Origin: JAGVJT01 sp964471225
GTDB lineage: Bacteria > Pseudomonadota > Gammaproteobacteria > Legionellales > Legionellaceae
Direction of reading: 5' to 3'
Length of the DNA stretch: 64,000 bases
NCBI GenBank assembly: GCA_964471225.1
Contig: CAYYEZ010000026.1
Span: forward strand, 71,407 to 135,406
Of the stretch, positions 42,258 through 52,169 are shown piece by piece. Each line of letters starts with the position of its first letter. Positions within the stretch are counted from its first letter, which is position 1. A program made the position numbers and the translations under genes. The notes beneath the pieces were generated by a model. It was not told the DNA's origin. It was given only the letters and a program-made list of their open reading frames with translations, and ran no database searches.

Positions 42258-43130
42258 ATGACAATGTTACCTAACGAAGGATTGTTGCAACAATTCTATG
42301 TCTCTTGTTGCGACCCGCTAATTTTTACAGATGAGCAAAGCACCATTCATTTTGTAAACCCCGCTGCTTTAGAGTTTTTTGGCTACGCCCACGATGAGCT
42401 CATTGGCCAATCTATCAAGCTATTGATTCCAGCAGAGCACCATCAAAAACATCATTTTTTTCAAGATAACTATCTAAAAAATCCTCTACCAAGACCCATG
42501 GGAAGTGGACTAAAATTAAGCGCGTGTCATAAAAATGGTGATAGCTTGCCTGTAGATATCTCTTTATGTCCAATTAAAGATAAAGACAGTGCAATGATTG
42601 CCATCGTGATTCGAGATATACGTGAGCATCGCTCAATGGAAGAAAAACTTTATTTTTTAGCTTATCACGATCATTTGACTGGATTGATGAATACAGAAGC
42701 CCTCTACAAGGCACTCGACGAACACATCATAAAAAAAAGTACTTTTGCAATTTTCTTGATTGATATTGACGATTTTAAAAAAGTCAATGATTCCTTCGGT
42801 CATGCTATCGGTAACCAACTTCTTGTTGCCTTTTGTAACCGACTAAAAATAATATTCAGTAAAGATGAAATTATCGCTCGTATTGGTGGTGATGAATTTT
42901 CATGTGTCATGACACTTCATCGATTTGAAGAGGCTCAATCCACAGCAAAAATTATGTTACAACAACTTTCTTTGCCCTATGTTTTAGGCGATGCCACAAT
43001 CAACTTATCCGTAAGCATTGGCATTAGTTTATTTCCTAAAGACGCTACCGAAAGTAGATTATTACTTGCACAAGCAGATCAGGCCATGTATCGTGTCAAA
43101 AAACAAGGAAAAAATAATTTTTCCTTCTGA
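42258..43130 (+). CDS. PAS-GGDEF diguanylate cyclase
   Basis: 290 residues. A PAS domain (about 10-125) shows DPLIFTDEQSTIHFVNPAA and YAHDELIGQSI. A GGDEF domain (about 130-290) has LYFLAYHDHLTGLMN, DIDDFKKVNDSFGHAIGN and an intact IGGDEF signature. No membrane helix or EAL domain. Predicted to make cyclic di-GMP in the cytoplasm in response to a ligand or redox state sensed by PAS. Start at 42258 (an ATG two codons on is also possible) after an AAGGAA Shine-Dalgarno. Confidence 0.9.
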   Translation: MTMLPNEGLLQQFYVSCCDPLIFTDEQSTIHFVNPAALEFFGYAHDELIGQSIKLLIPAEHHQKHHFFQDNYLKNPLPRPMGSGLKLSACHKNGDSLPVDISLCPIKDKDSAMIAIVIRDIREHRSMEEKLYFLAYHDHLTGLMNTEALYKALDEHIIKKSTFAIFLIDIDDFKKVNDSFGHAIGNQLLVAFCNRLKIIFSKDEIIARIGGDEFSCVMTLHRFEEAQSTAKIMLQQLSLPYVLGDATINLSVSIGISLFPKDATESRLLLAQADQAMYRVKKQGKNNFSF

Positions 43131-43151
43131 TTTTCATCCACGCGAACTCAT

Positions 43152-43946
43152 TTAAACAGCGATAGGAGCTTTGATCGCAGGGTGAGATTGGTAATTCTCA
43201 AACTCGAAATCATCAAACTCATATTCAAAAAGCGTTTTTGGACAACGATGAATACGAAGCTTTGGTAACGGGAAAGGTGTCCGTGTGAGCTGCAGTTTAG
43301 CCTGCTCAAGATGATTGTCATACAAATGACAATCGCCCCCTGTCCAAATAAAATCACCCACGTCAAGGCCACATTGTTGGGCAACCATATGCGTAAGAAG
43401 AGCGTAAGATGCAATATTAAAAGGAACACCTAAAAATACATCAGCAGAACGCTGATACAACTGGCAAGAAAGCTTGCCATTCGCAACATAAAATTGAAAT
43501 AGAGCATGACAAGGCGCGAGGGCCATTTGACTCAACGCACCGACATTCCAAGCACTGACTAAAAGACGTCTGGAATCCGGATTTGTTTTAATTTGCTCGA
43601 TCACTGCGGAGAATTGATCTATGGTCTCTCCATGTTCTGTCGGCCAGCGACGCCATTGAGCACCGTAAACCGGCCCAAGATCCCCATTACCATCGGCCCA
43701 CTCATTCCAAATCGTCACGCCATTTTGATTAAGATAGCTAATATTCGTGTCACCTTTCAGAAACCATAGCAACTCATGAACAATACTTTTAAGATGAAGT
43801 TTTTTAGTGGTCACCAAAGGGAAGCCTTCACTCAAATCAAAACGCATTTGATAGCCAAAAACAGAGCGTGTTCCGGTGCCCGTGCGATCAGCCTTTGACG
43901 TTCCGTCAGTGAGAATGTGTTTGATGAGTTGTAGATATGTTTTCAT
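43152..43946 (-). CDS. thyA: Thymidylate synthase
   Basis: Methylates dUMP to dTMP using methylene-tetrahydrofolate. 264 residues, the same as E. coli. Contains DRTGTGTRSVFGYQMRF, the catalytic Cys in LAPCHALFQFYV, QRSADVFLGVPFNIASYA and the C-terminal APIAV. The start at 43946 lies 41 nt inside the lgt coding region. End of the rppH-ptsP-lgt-thyA cluster. Confidence 0.97.
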   Translation of the reverse strand: MKTYLQLIKHILTDGTSKADRTGTGTRSVFGYQMRFDLSEGFPLVTTKKLHLKSIVHELLWFLKGDTNISYLNQNGVTIWNEWADGNGDLGPVYGAQWRRWPTEHGETIDQFSAVIEQIKTNPDSRRLLVSAWNVGALSQMALAPCHALFQFYVANGKLSCQLYQRSADVFLGVPFNIASYALLTHMVAQQCGLDVGDFIWTGGDCHLYDNHLEQAKLQLTRTPFPLPKLRIHRCPKTLFEYEFDDFEFENYQSHPAIKAPIAV

Positions 43947-44715
43947 CGCGTTTAGACCACCATAAATAAAAACCAAAGAGCAATAACGGCAAAGAGAGGA
44001 GTTGTCCCTCTGTAAGCCAGCCAAAAGCTAAATAACCACGGTGCGCGTCAGGCTCGCGAAAGCATTCTGCAATAATACGAAGTATTGCATAGCTCATTAA
44101 AAAAAGTGCTGAAACACGCCCAACGGGTCTTTTTACTCGTGCATACACCCATATTATCACAAAAAGTAACAAACCCTCTAAACCCAACTCATACAACTGT
44201 GAAGGGTGTCGTGGATGAAAATCTACCGTCGGAAAAATCATACCCCAAGGAAGATCTGTCTTTCGCCCCCAAAGCTCACCATTAATAAAATTACCAAATC
44301 GACCTGCAGCAAGACCTAAAGGCACCAGTGGTGCTGTAAAATCAAGTATTTCAAAAAAAGGCTTATGAATTTTACGCGAGAACACGTATAACGACAGCAA
44401 AACACCGATTAATCCGCCATGAAAGGACATCCCTCCTTCCCATAATTTAAAAATAAACAAGGGATGATGAAACAAAGTACTGGTTTTATAAAAGATCAAA
44501 TAACCAAGACGCCCGCCAATCACCACACCAAGAGCGGCAAAAAAAATCAGATCCCCAATTTGCTCAGAAGACCAGGTCAACTGATAATGTCTTGCTCGCC
44601 ATGTCGCCAGAAACCAAGCCATACAAAAGCCAAACAAATACATTAACCCATACCAATGTACATCAAGCGGGCCAAGTGAAAAAGCAATTGGATTAAAATT
44701 AGGAAACATCAGCAT
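43906..44715 (-). CDS. lgt: Prolipoprotein diacylglyceryl transferase
   Basis: Inner-membrane enzyme that attaches diacylglycerol to lipobox Cys. 269 residues, seven membrane segments, with HWYGLMYLFGFCMAW, GGMSFHGGLIG and the Lgt signature GRFGNFINGELWG. The C-terminal tail (about 14 codons, charged and Ser/Thr/His-rich) overlaps thyA. Supplies the lipoproteins seen in this window (LpoA, DolP). Confidence 0.96.
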   Translation of the reverse strand: MLMFPNFNPIAFSLGPLDVHWYGLMYLFGFCMAWFLATWRARHYQLTWSSEQIGDLIFFAALGVVIGGRLGYLIFYKTSTLFHHPLFIFKLWEGGMSFHGGLIGVLLSLYVFSRKIHKPFFEILDFTAPLVPLGLAAGRFGNFINGELWGRKTDLPWGMIFPTVDFHPRHPSQLYELGLEGLLLFVIIWVYARVKRPVGRVSALFLMSYAILRIIAECFREPDAHRGYLAFGWLTEGQLLSLPLLLFGFYLWWSKRDENISTTHQTHSH

Positions 44716-44718
44716 AAT

Positions 44719-47016
44719 TTATGATTTCCCCGCGCGAATCAGCCCACCGAGTCCTTCTCGCTCTAATGCACGCTGAAGATGTAAGCGAATATCTGAGGCA
44801 TGCTCTAGTTCCAACACATCAGCAAGAATTTTTCGCGCATAAGACATCGTAAAACTACGAATAATCCATTTGACGCGCGGCAAGCTCGCCGAGTTCATAC
44901 TTAACGAATCGAACCCCATCGCTAAAAGCAAAATCACGGCATAAGGATCGCTTGCCATTTCACCACAAATACCAACCTCAACACCCGCAGCATGCCCACC
45001 CTCGACAACTTTAAGTAGCGTTTGTAACATGGCAGGGTGCAACGCATCGTACAATCCAGAAACACGCGCATTATTTCTATCGACAGCCAACATATATTGA
45101 GTTAAATCATTACTACCAATAGATAAAAAATTCACGCGCCTTGCAAGCTCTCGTGCTTGATAAACAGCGGCAGGAACTTCAATCATCACACCAAGCTCAG
45201 GTTTTTCAATCGGCAAATGCTCCTCTAACAACTCATGATAAGCCTGATCAATCAAAAAAGTTGCTTCATCCACTTCATTCAGCGTGGTAATCATAGGCAG
45301 TAAGATACGGAGATTATTTAGATCCTGATTTGCTCGCATCATCGCTCGAACCTGCATCAAAAAAACATCAGGATGATCCAAGGTAATACGAATGCCTCGC
45401 CAGCCTAAATAAGGATTATCTTCTTCGACCGGAAAATAAGGAAGTAATTTATCCCCACCAATATCTAACGTACGCATGGTCACTTTTCGCGGAGCAAAAG
45501 CCTTAAGAATTTGTCGATAAATGACATATTGTTCATCTTCTGAAGGGAAACGATCTCGGCTCATAAATGGAATTTCAGAGCGATATAATCCGACACCCTC
45601 AGCACCAACACTCATTGCAAGCCCTGCATCTAAAGCAAGCCCTGTATTAACCTGTAAAGAAACACGATGATTATCCATTGTCTCTGCGGGTTTATCTCGA
45701 AGGCTAACCAAGTTTTGATTTAGCTCATCTTCTTCTTGTGCCAGCAGCTTATATTCCGTCAACAAAGTCTTTGAAGGTGAAATAAACACATTACCATCAT
45801 AACCATCAACAATGACTGCACGTCTTGAGAGTTGATCTAATCTTAGCCCGCGAATACCCATGACAGTAGGCACACCTAATGCACGTGCAAGAATCGCAAC
45901 ATGTGAGTTACTCGCACCTTTTGCCGAAACGACCCCTACTAACTGGCCTTCAGGGACTTCAGCAAGTGCCGCTGCTGTGATTTCTTCACCAATAAGGATC
46001 GTACGCTTTGGAAAAACACGCTCTGTTTGTTGCGTAGACTGTAATTCAGCTAAAACACGTCGGCCAATATCCTTAAGATCATTGGCGCGCTCCCGTAGAT
46101 AAGGATCCTTCATCGCATTAAAATGAGACACATGCTGCTTAATTACATAAGCTAATGCTGATTCTGCTCGTAACTTCTTCTCAGTAATCTCTCGCTCAAC
46201 CTCGATACCCAAATTATCTTTATCAAGAATATGAAGATACACGTCAAAAAGGGCATACTCACTTTCTGCCAAACTTGCTTTCATACGACGACTTAGGCGA
46301 TGCATATTGTCTTGAGCAGCTTTGAGTGCCTGATAAAAAACTTTGACTTCATTTTTTACATTTTCAGTCAATTCTTTAGGAACCGCTTCAATATCTGCCG
46401 GTGGATAAACAACCACAGCACTACCAATAGCCACACCAGGAACAGATCCAATCCCAGAAAGCGTAATTTGTGTTAAACCACTTTTGGCTTTTTTGCTCGT
46501 CAGATTGGGTAATTTCGTCAGCGTAGCAAGCTCGCCAGTCGCTTCTGCGTGAGCTATTAAGCCACCAAGTTGTGCAGTAAGTGTAATAAAAAAAGCTTCT
46601 TCTGAATCATCAAAACAACACTGTTCTTTTTTTTGCGCGACAACGACACCATATAACCTACGATGCTGAATAATAGGCACACCCAAAAAACCATGTAAAT
46701 GATCTTCTTGAAGCATTGGCTCTCGATGAAAAGCAGGATGCAATAATGCGTTTTCAGTATTAATAGGCTCTTCACGACGGCCAACCAATCCAATCAATCC
46801 TTTATCTGTAGGCACTCTCACTTGCTGCAGTGTTTGTTTATCTAACCCAGCTGTTGCAATAAACACATACTCAGACTGTTTGTTATCAATGAGATAAACA
46901 GAAACGGCATCCACACTCAACGCATCTCGCACACGCACAACAAGCGTCTCTAAGGCCTCTGCCAAGTGAGCAGATGTGGTGACATCTTGTACGATTTGTT
47001 TTAGCGTTTTTAGCAT
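44719..47016 (-). CDS. ptsP: PEP-protein phosphotransferase PtsP (enzyme I-Ntr, GAF domain)
   Basis: 765 residues. The N-terminal GAF domain (1-165) has VSVYLIDNKQSEYVFIATAGL and GLVGRREEPINTENA (each within the GAF core). The enzyme I part has the phosphohistidine segment GASNSHVAILARALGVP, IMRTLDIGGDK-type TMRTLDIGGDKLLPYF and GICGEMASDP. First component of the nitrogen phosphotransferase relay. Between rppH and lgt, as in E. coli. Confidence 0.96.
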   Translation of the reverse strand: MLKTLKQIVQDVTTSAHLAEALETLVVRVRDALSVDAVSVYLIDNKQSEYVFIATAGLDKQTLQQVRVPTDKGLIGLVGRREEPINTENALLHPAFHREPMLQEDHLHGFLGVPIIQHRRLYGVVVAQKKEQCCFDDSEEAFFITLTAQLGGLIAHAEATGELATLTKLPNLTSKKAKSGLTQITLSGIGSVPGVAIGSAVVVYPPADIEAVPKELTENVKNEVKVFYQALKAAQDNMHRLSRRMKASLAESEYALFDVYLHILDKDNLGIEVEREITEKKLRAESALAYVIKQHVSHFNAMKDPYLRERANDLKDIGRRVLAELQSTQQTERVFPKRTILIGEEITAAALAEVPEGQLVGVVSAKGASNSHVAILARALGVPTVMGIRGLRLDQLSRRAVIVDGYDGNVFISPSKTLLTEYKLLAQEEDELNQNLVSLRDKPAETMDNHRVSLQVNTGLALDAGLAMSVGAEGVGLYRSEIPFMSRDRFPSEDEQYVIYRQILKAFAPRKVTMRTLDIGGDKLLPYFPVEEDNPYLGWRGIRITLDHPDVFLMQVRAMMRANQDLNNLRILLPMITTLNEVDEATFLIDQAYHELLEEHLPIEKPELGVMIEVPAAVYQARELARRVNFLSIGSNDLTQYMLAVDRNNARVSGLYDALHPAMLQTLLKVVEGGHAAGVEVGICGEMASDPYAVILLLAMGFDSLSMNSASLPRVKWIIRSFTMSYARKILADVLELEHASDIRLHLQRALEREGLGGLIRAGKS

Positions 47017-47019
47017 GCG

Positions 47020-47547
47020 TTAATGACCATGATGTTCATGTTTACGTCGAATACCGAAGCGAGAAGAGGGACGTTTTCTCAACAAAGACTCTAGCTCTTT
47101 CAAACACTCAGTATAAACTTGTTTTTTAAAAAAAATCACTTGTTCAGGAGGCTCGTAATAATCAATCCAACGCCAACTATCGAATTCCGGCGAGTCACTT
47201 AAATCTAAACGAATTTTTTGCTCACTCGCAACAAGTCTGAGTAAAAACCATTTTTGTTTCTGGCCTATGACTAAGGGCGTACTGCCATGTCGTAGATATT
47301 GCTTTGGAAGCTTGTATCGAAGCCAACGTCTTGTTGATCCTATTATTTCAACGTCATGCCTCTCGAGCCCAACCTCCTCTCGTAATTCTCTAAACATCGC
47401 TTCCTCTACAGTCTCTCCTGTACTTAATCCACCTTGTGGAAATTGCCAAGCATCATGACCTTGTCTTTTTCCCCAAAATAGACGGTCAGAAGAATTGACA
47501 AGGATAATGCCCACGTTTAGCCGATACCCTGCGCGATCAATAACCAT
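47020..47547 (-). CDS. rppH: RNA pyrophosphohydrolase
   Basis: Nudix hydrolase that removes pyrophosphate from 5' ends of mRNA and triggers decay. 175 residues: YRLNVGIILVN, Nudix box GGLSTGETVEEAMFRELREEVGL (pattern GX5EX7REUXEEXGU), WFLLRL and the RppH C-terminal FKKQVYTECLKEL. The ATG at 47547 matches the family start (MVIDRAGYR). Divergent from ansA. Confidence 0.94.
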   Translation of the reverse strand: MVIDRAGYRLNVGIILVNSSDRLFWGKRQGHDAWQFPQGGLSTGETVEEAMFRELREEVGLERHDVEIIGSTRRWLRYKLPKQYLRHGSTPLVIGQKQKWFLLRLVASEQKIRLDLSDSPEFDSWRWIDYYEPPEQVIFFKKQVYTECLKELESLLRKRPSSRFGIRRKHEHHGH

Positions 47548-47656
47548 CACTAACTTTATAAATAATGAAAATACTTCGATTTTTTCATAAAAGGTCATGA
47601 ACATGCAAATATTGTCGTACAATAAAAGCATATAAAGATTAGAAGAAACAAAAATT

Positions 47657-48685
47657 ATGGTACAAAGTAAAAAAAATATCCTTATTTTAAACACTGGCGG
47701 CACAATTAGTAGTATTAAAACTGCCCGAGGCTACGAGCCCATGTCAAATCATGTGGAGGATATTCTAAAAGAAATATCCATTTTATCTCACAAAGACATG
47801 CCAAATTATACTATTCATGAATATCAGCCTTTAATAGACTCATCTAATATGGCTTTGGACACGTGGAATCGGATCGCAAGCGATATTGAAAAACATTATC
47901 AAGCATATGATGGCTTTGTCATTTTTCATGGGACAGATACCATGGCCTACACCGCGTCCGCACTGTCATTTATGCTAGAAAATTTGAGCAAACCGGTTAT
48001 TCTCACTGGCTCACAAATTCCGTTAACAGAAATTCGTAATGACGCGATTGATAATGTCATGACCTCTCTTTGGCTCGCGACCTACGAACCACTACAAGAA
48101 GTATGTATTTACTTTAATCAACACTTACTGCGTGGAAATCGTGCTCAAAAAGTAAGTTCCACAGCATTTAGAGCGTTTGACTCGCCAAATTTTCCACATT
48201 TGGCGACAGTTGGCGTTGATGTCGCCATTAAAAAAGAGCTCTTGCTGCCTCGAAAAAATGAAACATTTCACGTGCAATACCTCACACCTCATTGGATTGC
48301 AAACTTTCGCCTTTTTCCAGGATTTACCATGGATATTTTAGAAATGTTACTTCAGCAGCCTCTGGACGCGCTTGTACTGGAAACTTATGGCTCAGGCAAC
48401 GCCCCAAGTCATGACGTGCATTTCCTCACTATCCTGCAACAAGCCGCAGCACGAGGTGTACTTATTATCAACTCAAGCCAATGTCGACATGGTCATGTTC
48501 TCATGGGGCAATATGAAACAGGCTACACTTTAGAAAGAGCAGGCCTCATCAGTGCAAACGACATGACACCAGAAACGGTACACTGCAAATTACTTTATCT
48601 CTTAAGTAAATATTCAAACAAAGAGGAAATCAAAAAGAAATTTGTATACAATTTGGTAGGAGAACTAGGGTCTGTTGACAATTGA
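47657..48685 (+). CDS. ansA: L-asparaginase I (cytoplasmic type)
   Basis: 342 residues. Nucleophile Thr in ILNTGGTISS, second Thr-Asp in FHGTDTMAYTASALSFML (core HGTDTMAYTAS), VILTGSQIPL and GNAPSH. Converts Asn to Asp and ammonia. No signal peptide, so cytoplasmic. The last codons and TGA lie in one arm of a hairpin (48672-48708). Confidence 0.93.
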   Translation: MVQSKKNILILNTGGTISSIKTARGYEPMSNHVEDILKEISILSHKDMPNYTIHEYQPLIDSSNMALDTWNRIASDIEKHYQAYDGFVIFHGTDTMAYTASALSFMLENLSKPVILTGSQIPLTEIRNDAIDNVMTSLWLATYEPLQEVCIYFNQHLLRGNRAQKVSSTAFRAFDSPNFPHLATVGVDVAIKKELLLPRKNETFHVQYLTPHWIANFRLFPGFTMDILEMLLQQPLDALVLETYGSGNAPSHDVHFLTILQQAAARGVLIINSSQCRHGHVLMGQYETGYTLERAGLISANDMTPETVHCKLLYLLSKYSNKEEIKKKFVYNLVGELGSVDN

Positions 48686-48708
48686 CTCGCGCCCTCCATT
48701 GCCAACAG
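48672..48708. repeat. Hairpin spanning the ansA stop codon
   Basis: ctgttgacaat (48672-48682) and attgccaacag (48698-48708) pair over 11 bp with one mismatch and a 15-nt loop. A second perfect dyad, cctaaga-tta-tcttagg, lies at 48711-48727. Neither is followed by a T-tract, so a factor-dependent or mRNA-stabilising element is more likely than an intrinsic terminator. Confidence 0.4.
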
Positions 48709-48749
48709 ATCCTAAGATTATCTTAGGGGGAACAGTTGCAGTCTATTTT

Positions 48750-49364
48750 TCAAGCGTAAAGTTCAGGATTAAGTGTCTTATCATTGTACATTTTAAACTG
48801 ATGATAGGTACAGAAAGTTACTGTCTTGTCCAAAAGAGCTTCTAAAAAAAGATCCAAACAATTGATTAGCTGCTGACGTTGTAACAATAAAATTTGCCAT
48901 TTTTCATAGCACTTTGATCTATGAGTAGCGTCTGCGGTTTCACGATTCGCTTGTAGCTCCATATGATAAATTTTCAGTGCGAGGATTGATAAGCGATCTA
49001 TAATCATTCCTGGTGTTTCAGAGTTTACTCGAGCACCAGTCTGCGATGCCGGAGCATAATGCTGCGATATCCAAGCATCCATCTGCTCGACTCTGTCATT
49101 ACGCTGCTGATTACACCAATCAATCTCACGTTTTGCCCAGTATACGAAACTGTGTCCTTTATCATCTCGACGCGCTCTGTCTTCTGCATGCCATAATTGA
49201 TAATTGAAACCATGATTTTCTTCGGCCACACTTAAAAATCCTGTTTCTTCAAGCAAAACCTTTAATACACAGTCTGAGGAAGAAAGCTCGGATGAAATCT
49301 CAACTTTTTTCCATCGTCGAATCGCCTTATCGTGCATCGTGATAAGACTTTTCACATCGATCAT
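48750..49364 (-). CDS. DUF4254 family protein
   Basis: 204 residues. Family pattern: NYQLWHAEDRARR, IDWCNQQRNDRVEQMD and NSETPGMIIDRLSILALKIYHM (core SETPGMIIDRLSILA). The function is unknown; members are often near LPS or glycosyltransferase genes. The ATG at 49364 with GGAAAG upstream is preferred to an in-frame GTG two codons earlier. Confidence 0.78.
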   Translation of the reverse strand: MIDVKSLITMHDKAIRRWKKVEISSELSSSDCVLKVLLEETGFLSVAEENHGFNYQLWHAEDRARRDDKGHSFVYWAKREIDWCNQQRNDRVEQMDAWISQHYAPASQTGARVNSETPGMIIDRLSILALKIYHMELQANRETADATHRSKCYEKWQILLLQRQQLINCLDLFLEALLDKTVTFCTYHQFKMYNDKTLNPELYA

Positions 49365-49452
49365 AATCACTTTCCATAAAATTCAAAGAAGAGGATCATA
49401 ACATGAAAACAATTTCATGATAAAATCTCGGTTTTTTGCTAGGTATCATTCG

Positions 49453-49920
49453 ATGAAGAATAAAATTTTTCTACTTGCCCTGTCACTTGTCTGTTCCCTG
49501 ACACAAGCTAAAGAGATACTTCCTAAAGGCTGTAAATCATTAGTTATCGAAGGTAGTCTTATCTCTATCCCTAAAGGAGAGCCTCGTTTGATTGCTTTGC
49601 ACAACCTGACACAAACAGATCTTTGGGTCACACACCCTGTCACTGAGGGAGATATATCTACAAGTTTAAGTAGCCAGCTCCAAAAAGATAAATGGTCCTT
49701 GTTAAAAATGAATCATACCGCATTTACATTAAGTTGTATTGAATCTAAGCCAGGACATGAGCAACAAATTTCCTGTAAGCACGTAATCAGTGCATGCGAA
49801 TGGCCCACGATTAAAAAACAACAAAAACAAGATATCCTTTGGGTCGCAGAAAATATGACATTATCGCCACTTATTGCCTATGCAACACGTAAAGGATGGA
49901 TGACATCTTTAGACAAATAA
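49453..49920 (+). CDS. Exported protein of unknown function
   Basis: 155 residues with a signal peptide (KIFLLALSLVCSLTQA, cleavage near 19). The mature part has Cys at GCKSL, SCIES, SCKHV and ACEW that could form two disulfides. C-terminal part: DILWVAENMTLSPLIAYA. No family recognised. It lies 47 bp upstream of rnr and may share its promoter. Confidence 0.6.
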   Translation: MKNKIFLLALSLVCSLTQAKEILPKGCKSLVIEGSLISIPKGEPRLIALHNLTQTDLWVTHPVTEGDISTSLSSQLQKDKWSLLKMNHTAFTLSCIESKPGHEQQISCKHVISACEWPTIKKQQKQDILWVAENMTLSPLIAYATRKGWMTSLDK

Positions 49921-49967
49921 GATTAAGTGGTAAACTAAAGCTTGTTGACATTTATACACAGGACATT

Positions 49968-52169
49968 GTGAATAAGAAAAGAAAGAAACACGTTCATCCA
50001 AAAGACCCATTCTATCAACGTGAAGCGGAAAAATACGCTAACCCCATCGCAAGCCGAGAATATATTCTTCAGATTCTTGAAGATTTCGGAAAACCGATGT
50101 CTCAAACTACTCTATTTAATACCCTTAAAGTAAAATCCCCTTCAGAAGAAGAAGAAGCCTTAACCTTCAGACTCAAAGCGATGTTACGTGATGGCCAAAT
50201 TATGCAAGATCGACGCGGTCGGCTTTGTCTATTTGAAAAGGTCAACTTGAAACGAGGCACTATTCAAGCGCATCCAGATGGATTTGGATTTCTTATTCCT
50301 TCAGACAAGAGTCAGGATATCCTTCTTTCTCCCAAAGAAATGCGTGCAGTGATGCATGGGGATGAAGTACTTGCTTATACTATTGGTGTAGACAGACGGG
50401 GGCGTCCTGAAGGTAAGATTAATGAAATTCTAACACGCGCCAATAAAAACGTAGTTGGCCGATTTCATCTCGAACAAGAGATTGGATTTGTCACACCAGA
50501 TAGTAAACAACTCACTCAAAATATTTCTATTCCTCATGACAAAATAAATCAAGCTAAACCTGGTCAAATCGTCTTGGTTGAAATACTCACTTATCCAACA
50601 CAGCGCACCCCCGCCATAGGCCAAATCGTGCATATTTTAGGCGACCATATGGCACCAGGCATGGAAATTAATATTGCCTTGCTGGCACATAAAATTCCTA
50701 CAGAATGGCCCGAGGACGTTAAACAAGACATGGGGCAAATTGCATTACATGTTGAAGAAAAAGATATCATAAGTCGGGCTGACTTACGCGCATTACCTTT
50801 CGTAACAATCGATGGAGAGGATGCGAAAGATTTTGACGACGCAGTCTGTTGCGTTGTAAAACCTAAAGATGGCTTTCAACTCTACGTGGCTATCGCAGAT
50901 GTAAGTCACTATGTGGGTATTGATACGCCTCTGGATAAAGAAGCGGCACTCCGAGGAAATTCCGTGTATTTCCCAGGACAAGTCATTCCTATGCTACCTG
51001 AGGCGCTATCAAACGGTATCTGCTCTTTGAATCCGAATGTAGATCGACTATGCATGATTATGGAGATGAGTATCTCTTCAGAAGGAAAAATAACAGGTTC
51101 CAAAGTCTATAGAGGAGTGATTCATTCACAAGCGAGGCTCACTTATACACAAGTCAATGACTGGCTACAGCAGGGTCATACGACCGATAACTATCAACAT
51201 CTTTGGGGAAATTTAGACGCACTAAATCAGCTGTACAAAACCTTGTTAAAAGCAAGGAATGTAAGAGGTGCTATGGATTTTGATAGTACTGAAACGCGTA
51301 TTATCTTCAATGAAAAACGAAAAATTGAGAAAATTATCCCTTTAGTTCGTAATGACGCACATCGCTTGATTGAAGAATGTATGTTAGCAGCGAATATTGC
51401 TACAGCGAAGTTTCTTCAAAAAGCAGGTATCCCAACGTTATATCGCACACACGCGCCGCCAGAAGCAGAAAAAATTACAGCACTTCGAGAATTTTTAGGT
51501 GAGCTTGGATTAAAATTATCTGGAGGCATGGAGCCAACGCCGAAGGATTATCAAAAAACAATACAGCATCTTGGAGATCGTCCAGAAAAACATTTAGTTG
51601 AGATGGTCATGTTGCGTTCACTCAAGCAAGCGCATTACACGGCAGAAAATGAGGGACATTTCGGGCTGGCTTATCCAGTTTATACGCATTTCACGTCTCC
51701 CATTCGACGTTATCCTGATCTACTCATTCATCGGGCTATTGGGCATATTCTTGACCACAAAGACCTCTCTACTTTTTCCTACTCTGAAAAAGACATGGAA
51801 CAACTCGGAAAACATTGTTCTATGACCGAGCGACGCGCTGATGATGCCACACGTGATGTTGTTGCGTGGCTTAAGTGTGAGTACATGCAAGATAAGCTTG
51901 GACAACGCTTCGAAGGACGCATTTCTGCTGTGACTTCTTTTGGTGTTTTCGTTGAGCTTAATGATGTTTATGTAGAAGGATTAGTTCATATCACATCCCT
52001 AAAAAATGATTATTATGTGTATGATGCAGTGAAGCATCGTTTAGTGGGTGAAAAACGAGGACAACGATATCGCTTAGGTGACAAAATGACCGTTCTTGTC
52101 GCGCGTGTCGACCTCGATGAGCGTAAAATTGACTTTGATCCTATTTTTGACGAGCCACCACATGACTAA
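49968..52169 (+). CDS. rnr: Ribonuclease R
   Basis: 3'-5' exoribonuclease, 733 residues from GTG 49968 (AGGA Shine-Dalgarno; KDPFYQREAEKYANPI aligns with the E. coli start). It has an N-terminal winged helix, cold-shock domains (GTIQAHPDGFGFLIP), the RNB catalytic region with TIDGEDAKDFDDAVCC (metal-binding Asp), HFTSPIRRYPDL and a C-terminal S1 domain (GRISAVTSFGVFVEL). Degrades structured RNA and acts in rRNA quality control. Overlaps rlmB by 8 nt. Confidence 0.96.
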   Translation: MNKKRKKHVHPKDPFYQREAEKYANPIASREYILQILEDFGKPMSQTTLFNTLKVKSPSEEEEALTFRLKAMLRDGQIMQDRRGRLCLFEKVNLKRGTIQAHPDGFGFLIPSDKSQDILLSPKEMRAVMHGDEVLAYTIGVDRRGRPEGKINEILTRANKNVVGRFHLEQEIGFVTPDSKQLTQNISIPHDKINQAKPGQIVLVEILTYPTQRTPAIGQIVHILGDHMAPGMEINIALLAHKIPTEWPEDVKQDMGQIALHVEEKDIISRADLRALPFVTIDGEDAKDFDDAVCCVVKPKDGFQLYVAIADVSHYVGIDTPLDKEAALRGNSVYFPGQVIPMLPEALSNGICSLNPNVDRLCMIMEMSISSEGKITGSKVYRGVIHSQARLTYTQVNDWLQQGHTTDNYQHLWGNLDALNQLYKTLLKARNVRGAMDFDSTETRIIFNEKRKIEKIIPLVRNDAHRLIEECMLAANIATAKFLQKAGIPTLYRTHAPPEAEKITALREFLGELGLKLSGGMEPTPKDYQKTIQHLGDRPEKHLVEMVMLRSLKQAHYTAENEGHFGLAYPVYTHFTSPIRRYPDLLIHRAIGHILDHKDLSTFSYSEKDMEQLGKHCSMTERRADDATRDVVAWLKCEYMQDKLGQRFEGRISAVTSFGVFVELNDVYVEGLVHITSLKNDYYVYDAVKHRLVGEKRGQRYRLGDKMTVLVARVDLDERKIDFDPIFDEPPHD

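Noticed and set aside
48686..48749. tRNA-like or small RNA gene downstream of ansA
   Set aside because: The dyads do not form a cloverleaf and there is no TTCRA loop or CCA end.
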